From: Bradyrhizobium zhanjiangense
GTDB taxonomy: Bacteria; Pseudomonadota; Alphaproteobacteria; Rhizobiales; Xanthobacteraceae
NCBI RefSeq assembly: GCF_004114935.1
Contig: NZ_CP022221.1
Span: 7,461,001-7,525,000 of the forward strand
Direction: 5' to 3'
Length of the DNA: 64,000 bases
In this document: positions 27,256-36,384 of the stretch, in pieces
Numbering within the stretch: the stretch's first letter is position 1
How the letters are laid out: every line of letters begins with the position of its first letter
Program-made: the position numbers and the translations under genes
The notes under the pieces: generated by a model
The model's database searches: none
Told to the model about the DNA's origin: nothing
The model's input: the letters and a program-made list of their open reading frames with translations, nothing else

Positions 27256-28128
27256 ATGGTTGATGCGTCCCCGCTGCCGCGCCGCAAGGCCGGTTTGTTA
27301 ACTCCAAAGCTCTATCACAGACCCATGCTGTGGGATCGGACACGCTTCAATCTTGGCGCGACGTGGGGACGCGTGGCGGTCGCTCTGCTTTTGTCGGCTC
27401 CGATCTGCGCGCAGGCCAAGGACGGCGGTCCGGACGAGCCGCGCCCGACGGCGGCGCTGCCCGACGGCGGGACCGAGTTCGGCGCCGGAGAAACGCCGGC
27501 ATCCCGCGCCGCGATCCGGAAAATCATCGAGAGAGAGATCGCAAACACCCATTTGCCCGCCGACATCGCCGAAGCGGTGGTCTTCGTCGAGAGCGGCTAC
27601 AATCCGGCCGTGATCGGCAGCGTCGGCGAGATCGGGCTGATGCAGGTGCGGCCCGAGACCGCAGCGATGCTGGGATTCCGGGGGAGCAATGCCGAACTGG
27701 CAGAGCCGGACATCAACATCCATTACGGGGTGATTTATCTCAGCCAGGCCTGGCGTCTGGCCGGCGGGGATCTCTGCCGTGCGCTGATGAAATATCGGGC
27801 GGGTCATGGCGAGGAGACGATGACCCCGCGGTCACAAGTCTATTGCAACCGGGCTCGTAACCGGCTTCTCGCGATGAACTCGGCATCGCTGAACGTCGAA
27901 GCCGCGGCCGTTCCGGCTCCCGCGCCCCCGGCCATTCCCGCGGCTCCTGCGGCGCCGGCAAAACTGGCAAGTGCACCGAAGATGTCGACGCAGCCCAAAG
28001 CCGTCTATGCCCGATACCGTCAGGGCACGGCCGCCGCCAGCCGCGCCTATTGGGCCGCCCACGAGGCCCGGATCAGCCAAATCAAGGCTCGCATCGAAGC
28101 AAGATGGAAGCGCGTTGCATCGCGTTGA
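27256..28128 (+). CDS. Lytic transglycosylase-domain protein
   Basis: 290 residues. A basic N-terminus and a hydrophobic stretch ending PICAQAKD form a signal peptide. The SLT domain has the catalytic Glu in AVVFVESGYNPAVIGSVGE and the downstream IGLMQVRPETAAMLG, then YGVIYLSQAWRLAGGDLCRA. After an Ala/Pro-rich linker (PAPAPPAIPAAPAAPAK) there is a short basic C-terminal coil. It cleaves peptidoglycan glycan strands without hydrolysis in the periplasm. The ATG at 27256 is the first solid start; 27325 (MLWDRT) would also keep the signal. Confidence 0.85.
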   Translation: MVDASPLPRRKAGLLTPKLYHRPMLWDRTRFNLGATWGRVAVALLLSAPICAQAKDGGPDEPRPTAALPDGGTEFGAGETPASRAAIRKIIEREIANTHLPADIAEAVVFVESGYNPAVIGSVGEIGLMQVRPETAAMLGFRGSNAELAEPDINIHYGVIYLSQAWRLAGGDLCRALMKYRAGHGEETMTPRSQVYCNRARNRLLAMNSASLNVEAAAVPAPAPPAIPAAPAAPAKLASAPKMSTQPKAVYARYRQGTAAASRAYWAAHEARISQIKARIEARWKRVASR

Positions 28129-28149
28129 CGGCGATGCCCCGATCTGCCG

Positions 28150-28290
28150 CTAGAGCCGCTCCCTGAGCGCGAGCTTGTAGCCGACTCCGGTGACGGTCGC
28201 GATCACGGGCGTGCCGCTGCCGGTGCGACACCGCCAATTCGGCACATCCGGCTCCGCACGTCCGCCGTTAACGTAAAGGACGCCTTCGGC
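28150..28290 (-). pseudogene. Possible remnant of a winged-helix (OmpR/PhoB-type) DNA-binding domain
   Basis: The minus-strand frame ends with ATVTGVGYKLALRERL, very close to the TVRGVGYRL ending of OmpR-type winged helices, preceded by EGVLYVNGGRAEPD, which resembles the recognition-helix neighbourhood of that fold. Between them the frame appears shifted (DVPNWRCRTGSG), and no full effector or receiver domain is found upstream, where only acyltransferase promoter sequence lies. It reads like a decayed 3' end of a regulator gene. Low certainty. Confidence 0.35.
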
Positions 28291-28355
28291 TTCGAAAACG
28301 CCGGCTCCGCCTCTATGGTCCCCGCTCGCAGATACCAGACCACGGAGAAGGCGTG

Positions 28356-29513
28356 ATGCAGGGGCAGGCCCGCTTGGCAACCGGTCGAACCAAAGAAGGC
28401 ACAACGTCCTTCGGCCGTTCGCACACGCTCGACTTGCTGCGCGGTCTTGCCATTGCCGGCGTGATGGCGATCCACGTCTCACAGTCGTTCCCGTCGCACA
28501 TCGGCGCCGTCGACTTCGCCTTCATGTGCGGCTGGACCGGCGTCAACGTGTTCTACTTCGTCAGCGCCATGACGATGTGCCTGATGTGGACGCAGCGCAC
28601 CGAAACGAATCCGGCGCGCAAGTTCTACATCCGCCGTTTCCTGCGCATCGCGCCGCTGTTCTGGCTCGCGATCCCGGTCTACCTGCTCGTCAACGGCACC
28701 GGGCCGAGCGCCAACGCTCCCAACGGCATCGGACCGCTTCAGGTGATCCTGACCGCGACGTTCCTGCACGGCTTCTGGCCGGACAGCGTCAACAGCGTCG
28801 TGCCGGGCGATTGGTCGATCGCCGCGGAGATGACGTTCTATCTGGTCTTTCCGCTTCTGATCACCGCGTTCGGAGCACGCCGTCATCTCTATCTCGCGCT
28901 CGCGATCGTGCTGCATCTCGTCAATGTCTGCCTCTTTAAGCCGTGGGCCTTCGCGCTGTTCTCGGCCTATTACGGATCGGGCAACGAAGCCTTCGTCTGG
29001 ACCACGCTGCACATCAGCTTCCTCAACCAGCTTCCGGTTTTCCTCGTCGGCTGCGCGCTGTTCTTCTCGCTGCGCGACGGCTTTACGAAGTCGGATGCCG
29101 CGGTCTTCGCCGTCTTCATCGCAGTGTCCTTCATCGCCGACCGCGCCACCGGCTCGCATGAATTCAACTATCTGATGATCAATCTCGTGCTTGGTGCGCT
29201 GGTCGCCGGCTGCATCCGTCTCGAGATCCGCTGGCGGCCGCTCGAGACGCTCGGCCGCAATTCCTATTCGATGTATCTGTCGCACTTCGCGGTGATCTGT
29301 GGCCTGAGCCAGATCTGGCCGCTCGCGGACGGACCGGTCTCGTTGCTCATCGCCTATGCCGTCACCGCCGCGCTCAGCTATTTCGTCGCCCGCGCGACCT
29401 GGCATCTGGTCGAGCGGCATGCGCAGGATCTGGCGCACCGCCTGACGTCCGCTCGAGCGGACCGATCAATCATCCGGCCGACCCTCGCCGCCACTGCGGC
29501 CGGCCTGCGCTGA
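28356..29513 (+). CDS. Acyltransferase 3-family membrane protein
   Basis: 385 residues with about ten hydrophobic helices. The opening HTLDLLRGLAIAGVMAIHVS is the standard start of the acyltransferase-3 fold, with the RGL and conserved His; FYIRRFLRIAPLFWLA is the next signature. Such proteins move acetyl or other acyl groups onto exported sugars or lipids at the inner membrane. The ATG at 28356 has GGAGAAGG upstream. It is not next to other polysaccharide genes, so the acceptor is unknown. Confidence 0.87.
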   Translation: MQGQARLATGRTKEGTTSFGRSHTLDLLRGLAIAGVMAIHVSQSFPSHIGAVDFAFMCGWTGVNVFYFVSAMTMCLMWTQRTETNPARKFYIRRFLRIAPLFWLAIPVYLLVNGTGPSANAPNGIGPLQVILTATFLHGFWPDSVNSVVPGDWSIAAEMTFYLVFPLLITAFGARRHLYLALAIVLHLVNVCLFKPWAFALFSAYYGSGNEAFVWTTLHISFLNQLPVFLVGCALFFSLRDGFTKSDAAVFAVFIAVSFIADRATGSHEFNYLMINLVLGALVAGCIRLEIRWRPLETLGRNSYSMYLSHFAVICGLSQIWPLADGPVSLLIAYAVTAALSYFVARATWHLVERHAQDLAHRLTSARADRSIIRPTLAATAAGLR

Positions 29514-29610
29514 GCGGCCTGCTCCGTTCCGGCGCTCGCCCTCGATGCGGCTTGCTTGGCTTGCCGTCTTCAAATCTACTGTGAAAAATCTTCACGCTGG
29601 AGGTGGCGCA

Positions 29611-30459
29611 ATGGAGGTCATACTGCTCGGCACCGGCGGCCCACGCCCGGATCCACGCCGGATGGCGACGACCACGCTGATCAGGCTCGGCGACGAGAAC
29701 ATCCTGATCGACGCCGGCCGCGGCGTCGTGCTGCAGCTCAGCAAGGCCGGCGTGCCGCTCGGCGCCATCAACACGGTCTTTCTCACCCATCACCATTTCG
29801 ACCACATCGGCGACCTCTACGATGTGATGCTGAATTCATGGATGCATGGCCGCAAGGACGAGCTGCGCATCTATGGTCCCCCGGATACCGAACGGCTGGT
29901 CAATACGCTGATCACGCAGGTCTACGACAAGGATATCACCTGGCGGGATCGCGGCGAGCCGACCTTCGGCGGCTGGAAACCGGTGGTCGCAACGGACATC
30001 GTGCCCGGCCCCGTTCTCGACACCGGCCGCTGGAAGATCAGCGCCGAGCTCGTCTCGCATGGCGATGGCCTCGACATGCCGCGGGCCTTCCTCCAACGCT
30101 GGATGTGTCTCGGCTACCGCTTCGAGGCGGAAGGCAAGGTCATTGCGATTTCCGGCGACACGGTCCCCTGCCCCGGTCTCGAGCGACTGGCTGAGGGCGC
30201 CGACCTGCTGGTTCAGTGCTGCTTCCTCGCAACGCCAGAGATCAACAACGAGCACTTGCGCCGGCTTGCGAAATTCACGATCGCCTGCGGCGATACGGTC
30301 GGCAAGGTCGCGGCCAAGGCCGGTGTCAAGAAGCTCGCCCTGACCCATCACGGACCGCGCACCGACGATTCCATGCTGAACGCACTGCTCAACGATGTCC
30401 GGCGGGATTACTCAGGCCCTGTCGTGCTCGGCGAGGACCTCACGCGCATCGAGGTCTAA
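29611..30459 (+). CDS. MBL-fold metallo-hydrolase
   Basis: 282 residues from ATG 29611, which has GGAGG ten bases upstream. The zinc site HHHFDHIGDL (H-x-H-x-D-H) is intact, GDTVPCPGLERLAEGADLLV gives the bridging Asp, and LALTHHGPRTD the last His. It begins MEVILLGTGGPRPDP as in ribonuclease Z and AtsA-type arylsulfatase/hydrolase relatives. It probably hydrolyses a phosphodiester or ester; the precise substrate is open. Confidence 0.87.
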   Translation: MEVILLGTGGPRPDPRRMATTTLIRLGDENILIDAGRGVVLQLSKAGVPLGAINTVFLTHHHFDHIGDLYDVMLNSWMHGRKDELRIYGPPDTERLVNTLITQVYDKDITWRDRGEPTFGGWKPVVATDIVPGPVLDTGRWKISAELVSHGDGLDMPRAFLQRWMCLGYRFEAEGKVIAISGDTVPCPGLERLAEGADLLVQCCFLATPEINNEHLRRLAKFTIACGDTVGKVAAKAGVKKLALTHHGPRTDDSMLNALLNDVRRDYSGPVVLGEDLTRIEV

Positions 30460-30467
30460 CGGAGATC

Positions 30468-31358
30468 TCAGGACGATCCGATGTCGATCCGGAACGACAA
30501 GCGTTCTTCCGCTCCCGCCGCGATATGCATCAGGCCAGGCTTGTCGGTGAACTCGCCCTCGAAGCCGGCGGGACTGGCATGGCCGCGCCAGGGCTCGATA
30601 CAGAGGAACGGCGCGCCCGACGGCTTCGACCAGACGCCGAGCTCGCGAAAGCCGCTCCAGGACATTTTCAGCCAGGGCCCGGTTGATGCGCCCGGCCCGG
30701 CGGCATAGCGGACCGAGCTGCTCTCAATGCGGTCGAAGATGACAGCGTCATCCACGAACAAGGCTTCGGACAAGCGCAGCGATTTATCTTTGACCGGACT
30801 TGGCTCCGTTGTCGCGCGCAGCAAGCCGCCGTCAAGACGGCGGACGGGAGACGCTTCCGCGTTCGCAAAGGTCAGCGCATAGCTCTCCTTCGCCAGTCCG
30901 GATTGCAACGGCCAGTTGAAGGCGGGATGACCGCCGAGCGACGCCGGCAATGTCTCCTGGCCGGTGTTGGCGATGGTGAACGTCACATCAAGGCCTGTGT
31001 CGTCGATCGCATAGGCCACGGTGAGCCGGAACGTGAACGGATAGAGCGCGCGCGTCGCCTCGCTGTCTTCGAGCACCAGGGTGCAGCGGCTCTCGCCGCG
31101 CTCCGTCCACGCAAAGCGGTTGTCGCGCGCAAAGCCGTGCTGGGTCATCCGATACGTCTTGCCCCGGTGCCGCAATTCGTCATTGGCGAGGCGCCCGACG
31201 ATTGGAAACAACAGCGGCGCGTGGCGCGGCCATTCCGGCCCCGCCTGCCAGACGAATTCGATGCCGCCTCCGTCCTTGAGCGAGCACAACTCGGCGCCGT
31301 GCGCCTTGATGGCCGCGCTGAGCCGGCCGCTTCGAATGGAGTGGGTTTCATCGCTCAT
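30468..31358 (-). CDS. Aldose 1-epimerase-like protein (LacX type)
   Basis: 296 residues from Met at 31358. Signatures: GAELCSLKDGGGIEFVWQ near the N-terminus, QHGFARDNRFAW with a catalytic His, LGGHPAFNWPL with the second His, and IEPWRGHASP with the acidic residue. The fold is the galactose mutarotase beta-sandwich, acting on free or phosphorylated sugars. Convergent with the MBL hydrolase, separated by eight bases. Confidence 0.85.
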   Translation of the reverse strand: MSDETHSIRSGRLSAAIKAHGAELCSLKDGGGIEFVWQAGPEWPRHAPLLFPIVGRLANDELRHRGKTYRMTQHGFARDNRFAWTERGESRCTLVLEDSEATRALYPFTFRLTVAYAIDDTGLDVTFTIANTGQETLPASLGGHPAFNWPLQSGLAKESYALTFANAEASPVRRLDGGLLRATTEPSPVKDKSLRLSEALFVDDAVIFDRIESSSVRYAAGPGASTGPWLKMSWSGFRELGVWSKPSGAPFLCIEPWRGHASPAGFEGEFTDKPGLMHIAAGAEERLSFRIDIGSS

Positions 31359-31501
31359 GCGCGACATCTACACCGCGACCCCGCATGCAGCAAGGCGGCG
31401 CCAGCGGCGGCGTGACGGTCATCGATGGCGCTTGCTTGTACAGAGCGTTGAAACGTAACTGAGAATTTGGTGTGGACCATCGCCAGCTCGACACCGCATG
31501 A

Positions 31502-32719
31502 TCAGGACGATGCGGCCGGTTTCGACTCAGCACGACGGGATACCCCAGCGCCGGCGAGTTCGTCGGAATTGGAGTTGCGTAACAGGAACAACGACCTCCA
31601 ATCGCGCTGATGGCCAAATTCGATATAGCGATAGCTCAGGGCACTTAGCAGGATTGTTATTGCAAGATACGGAAATGAAAGTCGAAGCGTGTCTTGCAAC
31701 GGAGACGTATCGGGCGGGATCATTTCAACCATGATGATCGAATGCCACGCATAGATACTGTAGCACATGCATCCGACGACCTGAATCGGCCACACCTCGA
31801 ACAAGCGATTTGCGGACCATGCCCCGCACAACACCGCCAGCAGCACCATGGAAAACCCGGCGCAAAAGATCGTGGCGTAGAGAATGCTCACAGCCCAGGG
31901 GCCATTATCCTTGAGATATATGGCGGCAATCATCAGCAGCAGTCCCGGCAGCAGGCCGCGCGACTGAAATCTCCTGAGTGAAACACTGTCCCTGGACTTG
32001 ACGTAGAGATCGCAAACCAACATTCCGAAAATGAACTGGTAACACGACCCAAATATTCCACCCACAAACGGGCGAAACATCCCAATCCGATCCACCGCGA
32101 TAAGATGCCCAGCCACCACGAAAGCTGAGCAAATGACGACGCTCAACAGCAACAGCCTTCCAAGGCCGAAGCGCGCGATCAGAAGAATCAGCATCGGAAA
32201 CAAAAGGCTGAACCAGATCTCAACGCCTACGGACCACAATACGGGATTGGAGGGGGGCATAAACCCGTGCGGCACAAAAATGAAAAGCGTAGATAACAGT
32301 CCGCCGAGCTCCAGGTACCACGCGTGCGATCCAGCGGGCGACTTGGCATGGAGTGCAACCGTCACGAGGACAACCGTATAGTAAAGTGGAAGCAACCGGG
32401 CTGCGCGATGCCAATAGAAATGCGGGAAGTCGGCGAGCCGATCGATGGCTCGCTTCTTTGTGCGATAGGGCAGGTACAGAACGAATCCGGAGAGCACAAA
32501 GAAGATATTTACGCCCAAGAAGCCGTGCTTCGCGACAATGGCCAGGAGACCGTTTGGATCAAGTTCGCCGGGAAACGCCGGCGCGCTGGATGTGAACGGA
32601 ACAAGCAAGTGAAAGAGGATCACCATCAAGATGGCGAGTCCGCGAAAACCGTTGACGGCCCCGATCTTCTGCGCGCGACTATCGGCTATGATGGTGGAAC
32701 CTGGGGATTGTAACGACAA
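31502..32719 (-). CDS. Acyltransferase 3-family membrane protein (putative EPS acetyltransferase)
   Basis: 405 residues and about ten membrane helices. It starts IGAVNGFRGLAILMVILFHL and continues with LGVNIFFVLSGFVLYLP, both signatures of OafA/ExoZ-like acyltransferases, then FYWHRAARLLPLYY. Being at the left end of the polysaccharide locus, it is a good candidate to add acetyl or succinyl groups to the polymer (inference). Base composition is more AT-rich than the housekeeping half, and this gene marks the visible start of that change. Confidence 0.87.
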   Translation of the reverse strand: MSLQSPGSTIIADSRAQKIGAVNGFRGLAILMVILFHLLVPFTSSAPAFPGELDPNGLLAIVAKHGFLGVNIFFVLSGFVLYLPYRTKKRAIDRLADFPHFYWHRAARLLPLYYTVVLVTVALHAKSPAGSHAWYLELGGLLSTLFIFVPHGFMPPSNPVLWSVGVEIWFSLLFPMLILLIARFGLGRLLLLSVVICSAFVVAGHLIAVDRIGMFRPFVGGIFGSCYQFIFGMLVCDLYVKSRDSVSLRRFQSRGLLPGLLLMIAAIYLKDNGPWAVSILYATIFCAGFSMVLLAVLCGAWSANRLFEVWPIQVVGCMCYSIYAWHSIIMVEMIPPDTSPLQDTLRLSFPYLAITILLSALSYRYIEFGHQRDWRSLFLLRNSNSDELAGAGVSRRAESKPAASS

Positions 32720-33063
32720 GGGGGCAATCTCAGTATTCGTGGTTTCCTGTTTGCGATGTTCGCTACGTTGAGCGAGCTGTCAATCGATGGCCGTCGCATC
32801 ACTCACGACACGTGCGATGCCAAACCGAAGGCGCATTAACCAGCAAATAGGCAAGTCACCGGATCGCGGGGGAATGCAGCGAATATCTCGTATCGCGAAC
32901 ACCTCACGCCTCGTCGGAAGCGATCCTCAGGCGAGCGCAGCCCTCCCCGGACACGGCGAACGACGTGCCTTCAAATCGTCAATTACGGCATCTATCAACT
33001 ACGGGATATAGACGGTAGCAGGTTAACTCTGAGGCAGAATTATGAGTGGGCGCGTATAGTTTG
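32720..33063. other. Gene-free stretch
   Basis: About 340 bases between the acyltransferase start and the next small membrane gene. No open frame longer than about 70 codons has coding character and no repeat was recognised. The stretch is likely a divergent promoter region; a bent AT-rich segment lies just before 33064. Confidence 0.5.
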
Positions 33064-33480
33064 ATGGTTGGGCTCCTCATCATATTTGTTCTGCTCGCGA
33101 TTGGCTTCGCGGCCGGCTACGGCACGCGCGAGCTGATCTCTCGTAAGCGGCACGCCGAGTACTTGCACTTGCAGCCCTACGTTTCGCCCGCGCTCAGAAC
33201 CGGGCGACCATCTTCCGATGAAAGCACCAGGACGCGATACGCCACACCTCAACCCGCAATGACTGAGCAGGTGAATTATGACATGCCTCAGTCGTTTAAA
33301 CCCGTATCCATTCGGGAGCCGAAGCCAGTGAAATCGAAATCCGGGCCTGCCGGCGCAAGCTTGCGTCTGATCGAGCCGCAGTCCTCTAAGCCCGATACCG
33401 GATCTTTGCAGTCCGTGGACATTGAGCAGAGCCTCGAAGAACTGGTCGGACTCCTCCTGCGCAAAAGGCAGGGAAGCTAG
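33064..33480 (+). CDS. Hypothetical single-pass membrane protein
   Basis: 138 residues from ATG 33064 (an upstream GTG at 33046 is in frame). Residues 1-22 form one transmembrane helix (MVGLLIIFVLLAIGFAAGYG), then a basic segment (ELISRKRHAEYLHL), a disordered Pro/Ser/Thr-rich middle, and a possible short amphipathic C-terminal helix (IEQSLEELVGLLLRKRQ). No family recognised. Position at the edge of the EPS locus, before a second small membrane gene, suggests a regulatory or scaffolding role (inference). Confidence 0.55.
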   Translation: MVGLLIIFVLLAIGFAAGYGTRELISRKRHAEYLHLQPYVSPALRTGRPSSDESTRTRYATPQPAMTEQVNYDMPQSFKPVSIREPKPVKSKSGPAGASLRLIEPQSSKPDTGSLQSVDIEQSLEELVGLLLRKRQGS

Positions 33481-33808
33481 GACCGGTCTCATCCGAGGCG
33501 TCTTGGTCACGAGCCTCTTGCCGCATTTGCGTGTCGGCCTGTTGCCGAGGTCGACCACCCGGGGTGGAAAAGTAAGCCCCTGGAACCGAAAAGCACCAAT
33601 GTCAGCACGAGAACTCCGGGATCCAGGGGACCGGATCGACGACCGAGCACGTTCCAGGGCAGAACCGCCCGCCCGCAGCACGGCGGCAGGCGCACCAAAG
33701 ATTTGGCCACGCCCGCGCAAAAGTGGTATGTTTTTAGCGGTTCTGTGGCTACAATACGGCCCGTCACGCGTCCAGAACATCTCTGGTGCAAGAGCAGGAG
33801 GGCAGATC
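33481..33808. other. Short gene-free stretch
   Basis: About 330 bases with no supported gene; open frames crossing it in three frames are shadows or upstream extensions of the next gene. Contains GC-rich inverted blocks (for example around 33655-33690) but no clear hairpin-plus-T-run. Confidence 0.4.
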
Positions 33809-34099
33809 TTGGTTGTGCTGATGATCGCAAGCGCCGTGGCCGGTGCTCTTCTGGGGCGTTTTCTTCGCGCATACGCCCTTATTCCCGCAACGATGCTGAT
33901 CCTGGTTGCCGCGTGGTATTTGGGTCTTGAGCAGGGTTTCGCCACGGGCTTGATAGCATTCGTCGCAAGCGCGGTAATTTTGCAAGTGGTCTATTGCGCG
34001 AGCCTGCTGATCTATCTGCTCATCGCGAACCTCTCGGTGCTCGACCAGGTGCAGTCGGAGGCATCACCGCAGATGCGTGAATCGCGAATCGCAGTCTAA
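33809..34099 (+). CDS. Small membrane protein resembling SyrA/ExoX-type EPS repressors
   Basis: 96 residues starting at a TTG with an ideal GGAGGG six bases before it (33797-33802); in-frame GTG and ATG codons follow at 33815 and 33821. Two hydrophobic segments are present (about 4-35 and 45-80), the second ending AVILQVVYCASLLIYLLIAN, followed by a short hydrophilic tail. The layout, size and the LQVxY-type helix recall SyrA/ExoX, small inner-membrane proteins that damp exopolysaccharide synthesis in rhizobia. Similarity was judged by eye, so the name is tentative; location in the EPS locus supports it. Confidence 0.5.
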   Translation: MVVLMIASAVAGALLGRFLRAYALIPATMLILVAAWYLGLEQGFATGLIAFVASAVILQVVYCASLLIYLLIANLSVLDQVQSEASPQMRESRIAV

Positions 34100-34713
34100 T
34101 CAGACCCCTATCATGAGCGGCCGGCGAGGATGTTGTCGCATGGCCCGTATATTGTTACATCCTCCTGTAGAAGCTCCGCACCTGCTTAATTGCCATGCAG
34201 ATCATCCCGCAGGGCCGCATTCCTGCCGGTGTGCTTGTGAGCGCTTCGTTTACGCGGCATGATCCCCTGCGCGCGTGATGCTCTACAGAAAGCTGTTGCC
34301 GCAGCTCCAATCTGCTCAACGGCTCGAAAGATCTCCGGCACCAACTGAATGCGCTTGGCGGAGGCTTCTTCTTTGACTTTGATTTCGGCCCCTTGAAACT
34401 TCAGCGGAATGGCTGTGTTGCACAAAGTCGACCGGGCAAAATGTTTTTGGACGACACAACCGGCGACAAGCTGGAGCGACAAATCAAGTATGCTCAAGAA
34501 CGTTTGGAAATGAATGGCAACGCAATTTATTTGGAACCGACGCGAAGCCGTCGGCCGATATTCCTCGATTGCAAAGAAGAAGCGCACATTTGCGCCCTGC
34601 CACGGGCTTATGAGGCTAGATCAACCCGCTGAGACAAAGTGACCGTCCATAGCACCTATATTCGCCGTCTTTATTCGATAATGCAGATGTGATCGGTTGG
34701 CTGGAAATTAAAA
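34100..34713. other. 614-bp stretch without a supported gene
   Basis: Frames of about 80 codons (plus, 34393-34632) and about 130 codons (minus, 34186-34587) overlap here, but neither has a good ribosome site, recognisable domain or convincing codon usage, and they exclude each other. The minus frame ends in a Lys/Arg/His-rich tail. The stretch is AT-richer than average and may hold decayed gene fragments. Confidence 0.4.
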
Positions 34714-35871
34714 ATGGAATTGCTGGCGAGAACAGCCGCGGGCGGCAACGGCGCGCAGAACGCGTTACAAAAGTTGATCGTAAGGGGTCAAGCGGCTGTC
34801 GCACTTTTGACGCCAGCGCGATCACGAGCCAAGCAGCGTCCCGATCCGGTCATTCACCGGATTGATACCCGGCCCCTCGACTTCGGCGCCGATGAGATCG
34901 TGGCTGTCGGCAAGCTCCGCAACGAAATGCTGCGATTACCCGAATTCCTGCGCCATCATCGCCGGCTCGGGGTCGGACGTTTCCTCGCGATCGATGACCG
35001 TTCGGATGACGGCACGCGAGCATTCCTGCTCGATCAGCCGGACGTTCACGTGTTCGAGATCCGGGAGCCCTTTGCAGAATCAAGTGGTGGCGCGCGTTGG
35101 ACCAGCGCCGTGCTCGACCAATTCGCGCCAGGACGGTGGGCGCTGACGCTCGACGCCGACGAACTCTTTGTCTATCCCGGTTGCGAAAATTTTGATCTTC
35201 GATGGCTGTGCCGATATCTGGAGAGCACCGGCGCCGATTGCATGACCGCGGAGATGGTCGATATGTATCCACGCTGGCTCGGAGGCCCGGAGCGCTACCA
35301 AGCCGGTGAGAGCCTCGTCGCGTTCTGCCCCTACTTCGATTCAGATACCTATGTGAAGCGCCGTCGGCGCGGCTTTCCGACCAACTACCTGGTGGGCGGT
35401 GCGCGAGCGAGGCTGTTTTATGACGAACCGATGCCGCCGAAGATCGCCCTTTATGACGCACTTGTACAGTTGCTTGAGCCATACGGGCTGGCGCGGCTGC
35501 TGCCTGCAGTTAACATCACGCGCTGGCAGCCACCGCTGCTCACTAAAGTGCCGCTCGCGCGCTGGTTGCCCAGCCGTCGCTATATCGCCGCCGGTCACCT
35601 GATGGCCCCACCAGGCAAGCTAGGCGATGTCACAGGCGCCCTGCTCCATTTCAAATTTCTCCACGACTTCACCGATAAGGTCGCAATCGCGGTCCGTGAA
35701 GGGAATTACTATCTCGGATCGGTCGAGTATCAGCGCTACGCGGAGCGACTCGATCAAAATCGGTCATTCGAGCTCATCTATCCGAAAAGCCTGATCTACC
35801 AATCATCCGACGACCTTGTCCGTTGCGGCCTGATGCGTCTCTCTCCGGCCTATCAGGCCGCGACGCGATAA
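34714..35871 (+). CDS. Glycosyltransferase (GT2_4 / GT92-like)
   Basis: 385 residues, soluble. The core starts at about residue 60 with EIVAVGKLRNEMLRLPEFLR, then GVGRFLAIDDRSDDGTRAFL and WALTLDADELFVYPG, where the DAD motif is the metal-binding site. The absence of the usual SVVIPxYN opening, and the KLRNE...LPEFLxHH start, places it in the Glyco_tranf_2_4 group. It probably adds a sugar to the growing polysaccharide unit on its lipid carrier; donor unknown. It is followed convergently by the DCC/HTTM pair. Confidence 0.82.
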   Translation: MELLARTAAGGNGAQNALQKLIVRGQAAVALLTPARSRAKQRPDPVIHRIDTRPLDFGADEIVAVGKLRNEMLRLPEFLRHHRRLGVGRFLAIDDRSDDGTRAFLLDQPDVHVFEIREPFAESSGGARWTSAVLDQFAPGRWALTLDADELFVYPGCENFDLRWLCRYLESTGADCMTAEMVDMYPRWLGGPERYQAGESLVAFCPYFDSDTYVKRRRRGFPTNYLVGGARARLFYDEPMPPKIALYDALVQLLEPYGLARLLPAVNITRWQPPLLTKVPLARWLPSRRYIAAGHLMAPPGKLGDVTGALLHFKFLHDFTDKVAIAVREGNYYLGSVEYQRYAERLDQNRSFELIYPKSLIYQSSDDLVRCGLMRLSPAYQAATR

Positions 35872-35925
35872 CCTGCCCCATCGCTTCTTGTACACAGGAG
35901 GCGCGCTGGAGCCTTCCTCCAATCG

Positions 35926-36384
35926 TCATCGGACCCCGTCGTTGTGCTTGATGTTTTCGTCGGAAGGACCGACCGGTATCCGCTGTTCCGGAGCATTGAT
36001 CTCATCGATCAGTTTGCGGCCGAGAAGCCGAAGGAGAAGCTTCCTTCCACGCACCAGTGCCGGATAAAGTGCCCTTGCGAGGCGTGGCCGGGAGAACACC
36101 AGCCGATTAAGGCGATTGAAGACAGTCGTCTCCCCGGCAAGCGTTGCCAGCAGATGCATTGCATCGGCCCCATGGTAGTGCCGCCCACGCCAGCGAACCA
36201 CCATGCCTTCATTGAGATCGAGGTTGCGGGCGCGGATATCGCCGACGATCGGATGCTCCGAACGCGCGTCGATCAGGTGAATGCGCTGCCCACGCTCCCG
36301 CAACTGGTACAGCAGAACATAGCGGCTGCATAACGGGCATTCGCCGTCATAGACCACCCAGATATCGTCATCACTATGGGTCAA
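35926..36384 (-). CDS. DCC-family (DUF393) thiol-disulfide oxidoreductase
   Basis: 152 residues from a TTG at 36384; the frame stays open to 36462. The DCC motif YDGECPLCSRYV carries the redox CxxC near the N-terminus, followed by a thioredoxin-like fold (IHLIDARSEHP, GADAMHLLATLAG). The gene overlaps the end of the upstream HTTM-like gene by about 11 bases, so they are translationally coupled. DCC proteins are often found beside or fused to HTTM (vitamin K carboxylase-like) membrane proteins, which fits this pairing. Start codon is uncertain. Confidence 0.8.
   Translation of the reverse strand: MTHSDDDIWVVYDGECPLCSRYVLLYQLRERGQRIHLIDARSEHPIVGDIRARNLDLNEGMVVRWRGRHYHGADAMHLLATLAGETTVFNRLNRLVFSRPRLARALYPALVRGRKLLLRLLGRKLIDEINAPEQRIPVGPSDENIKHNDGVR

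Noticed and set aside
34186..34587. 133-codon minus-strand frame in the 34.1-34.7 kb gap
   Set aside because: No ribosome site, no domain, odd composition, and overlapped by an equally plausible plus frame; not supported.
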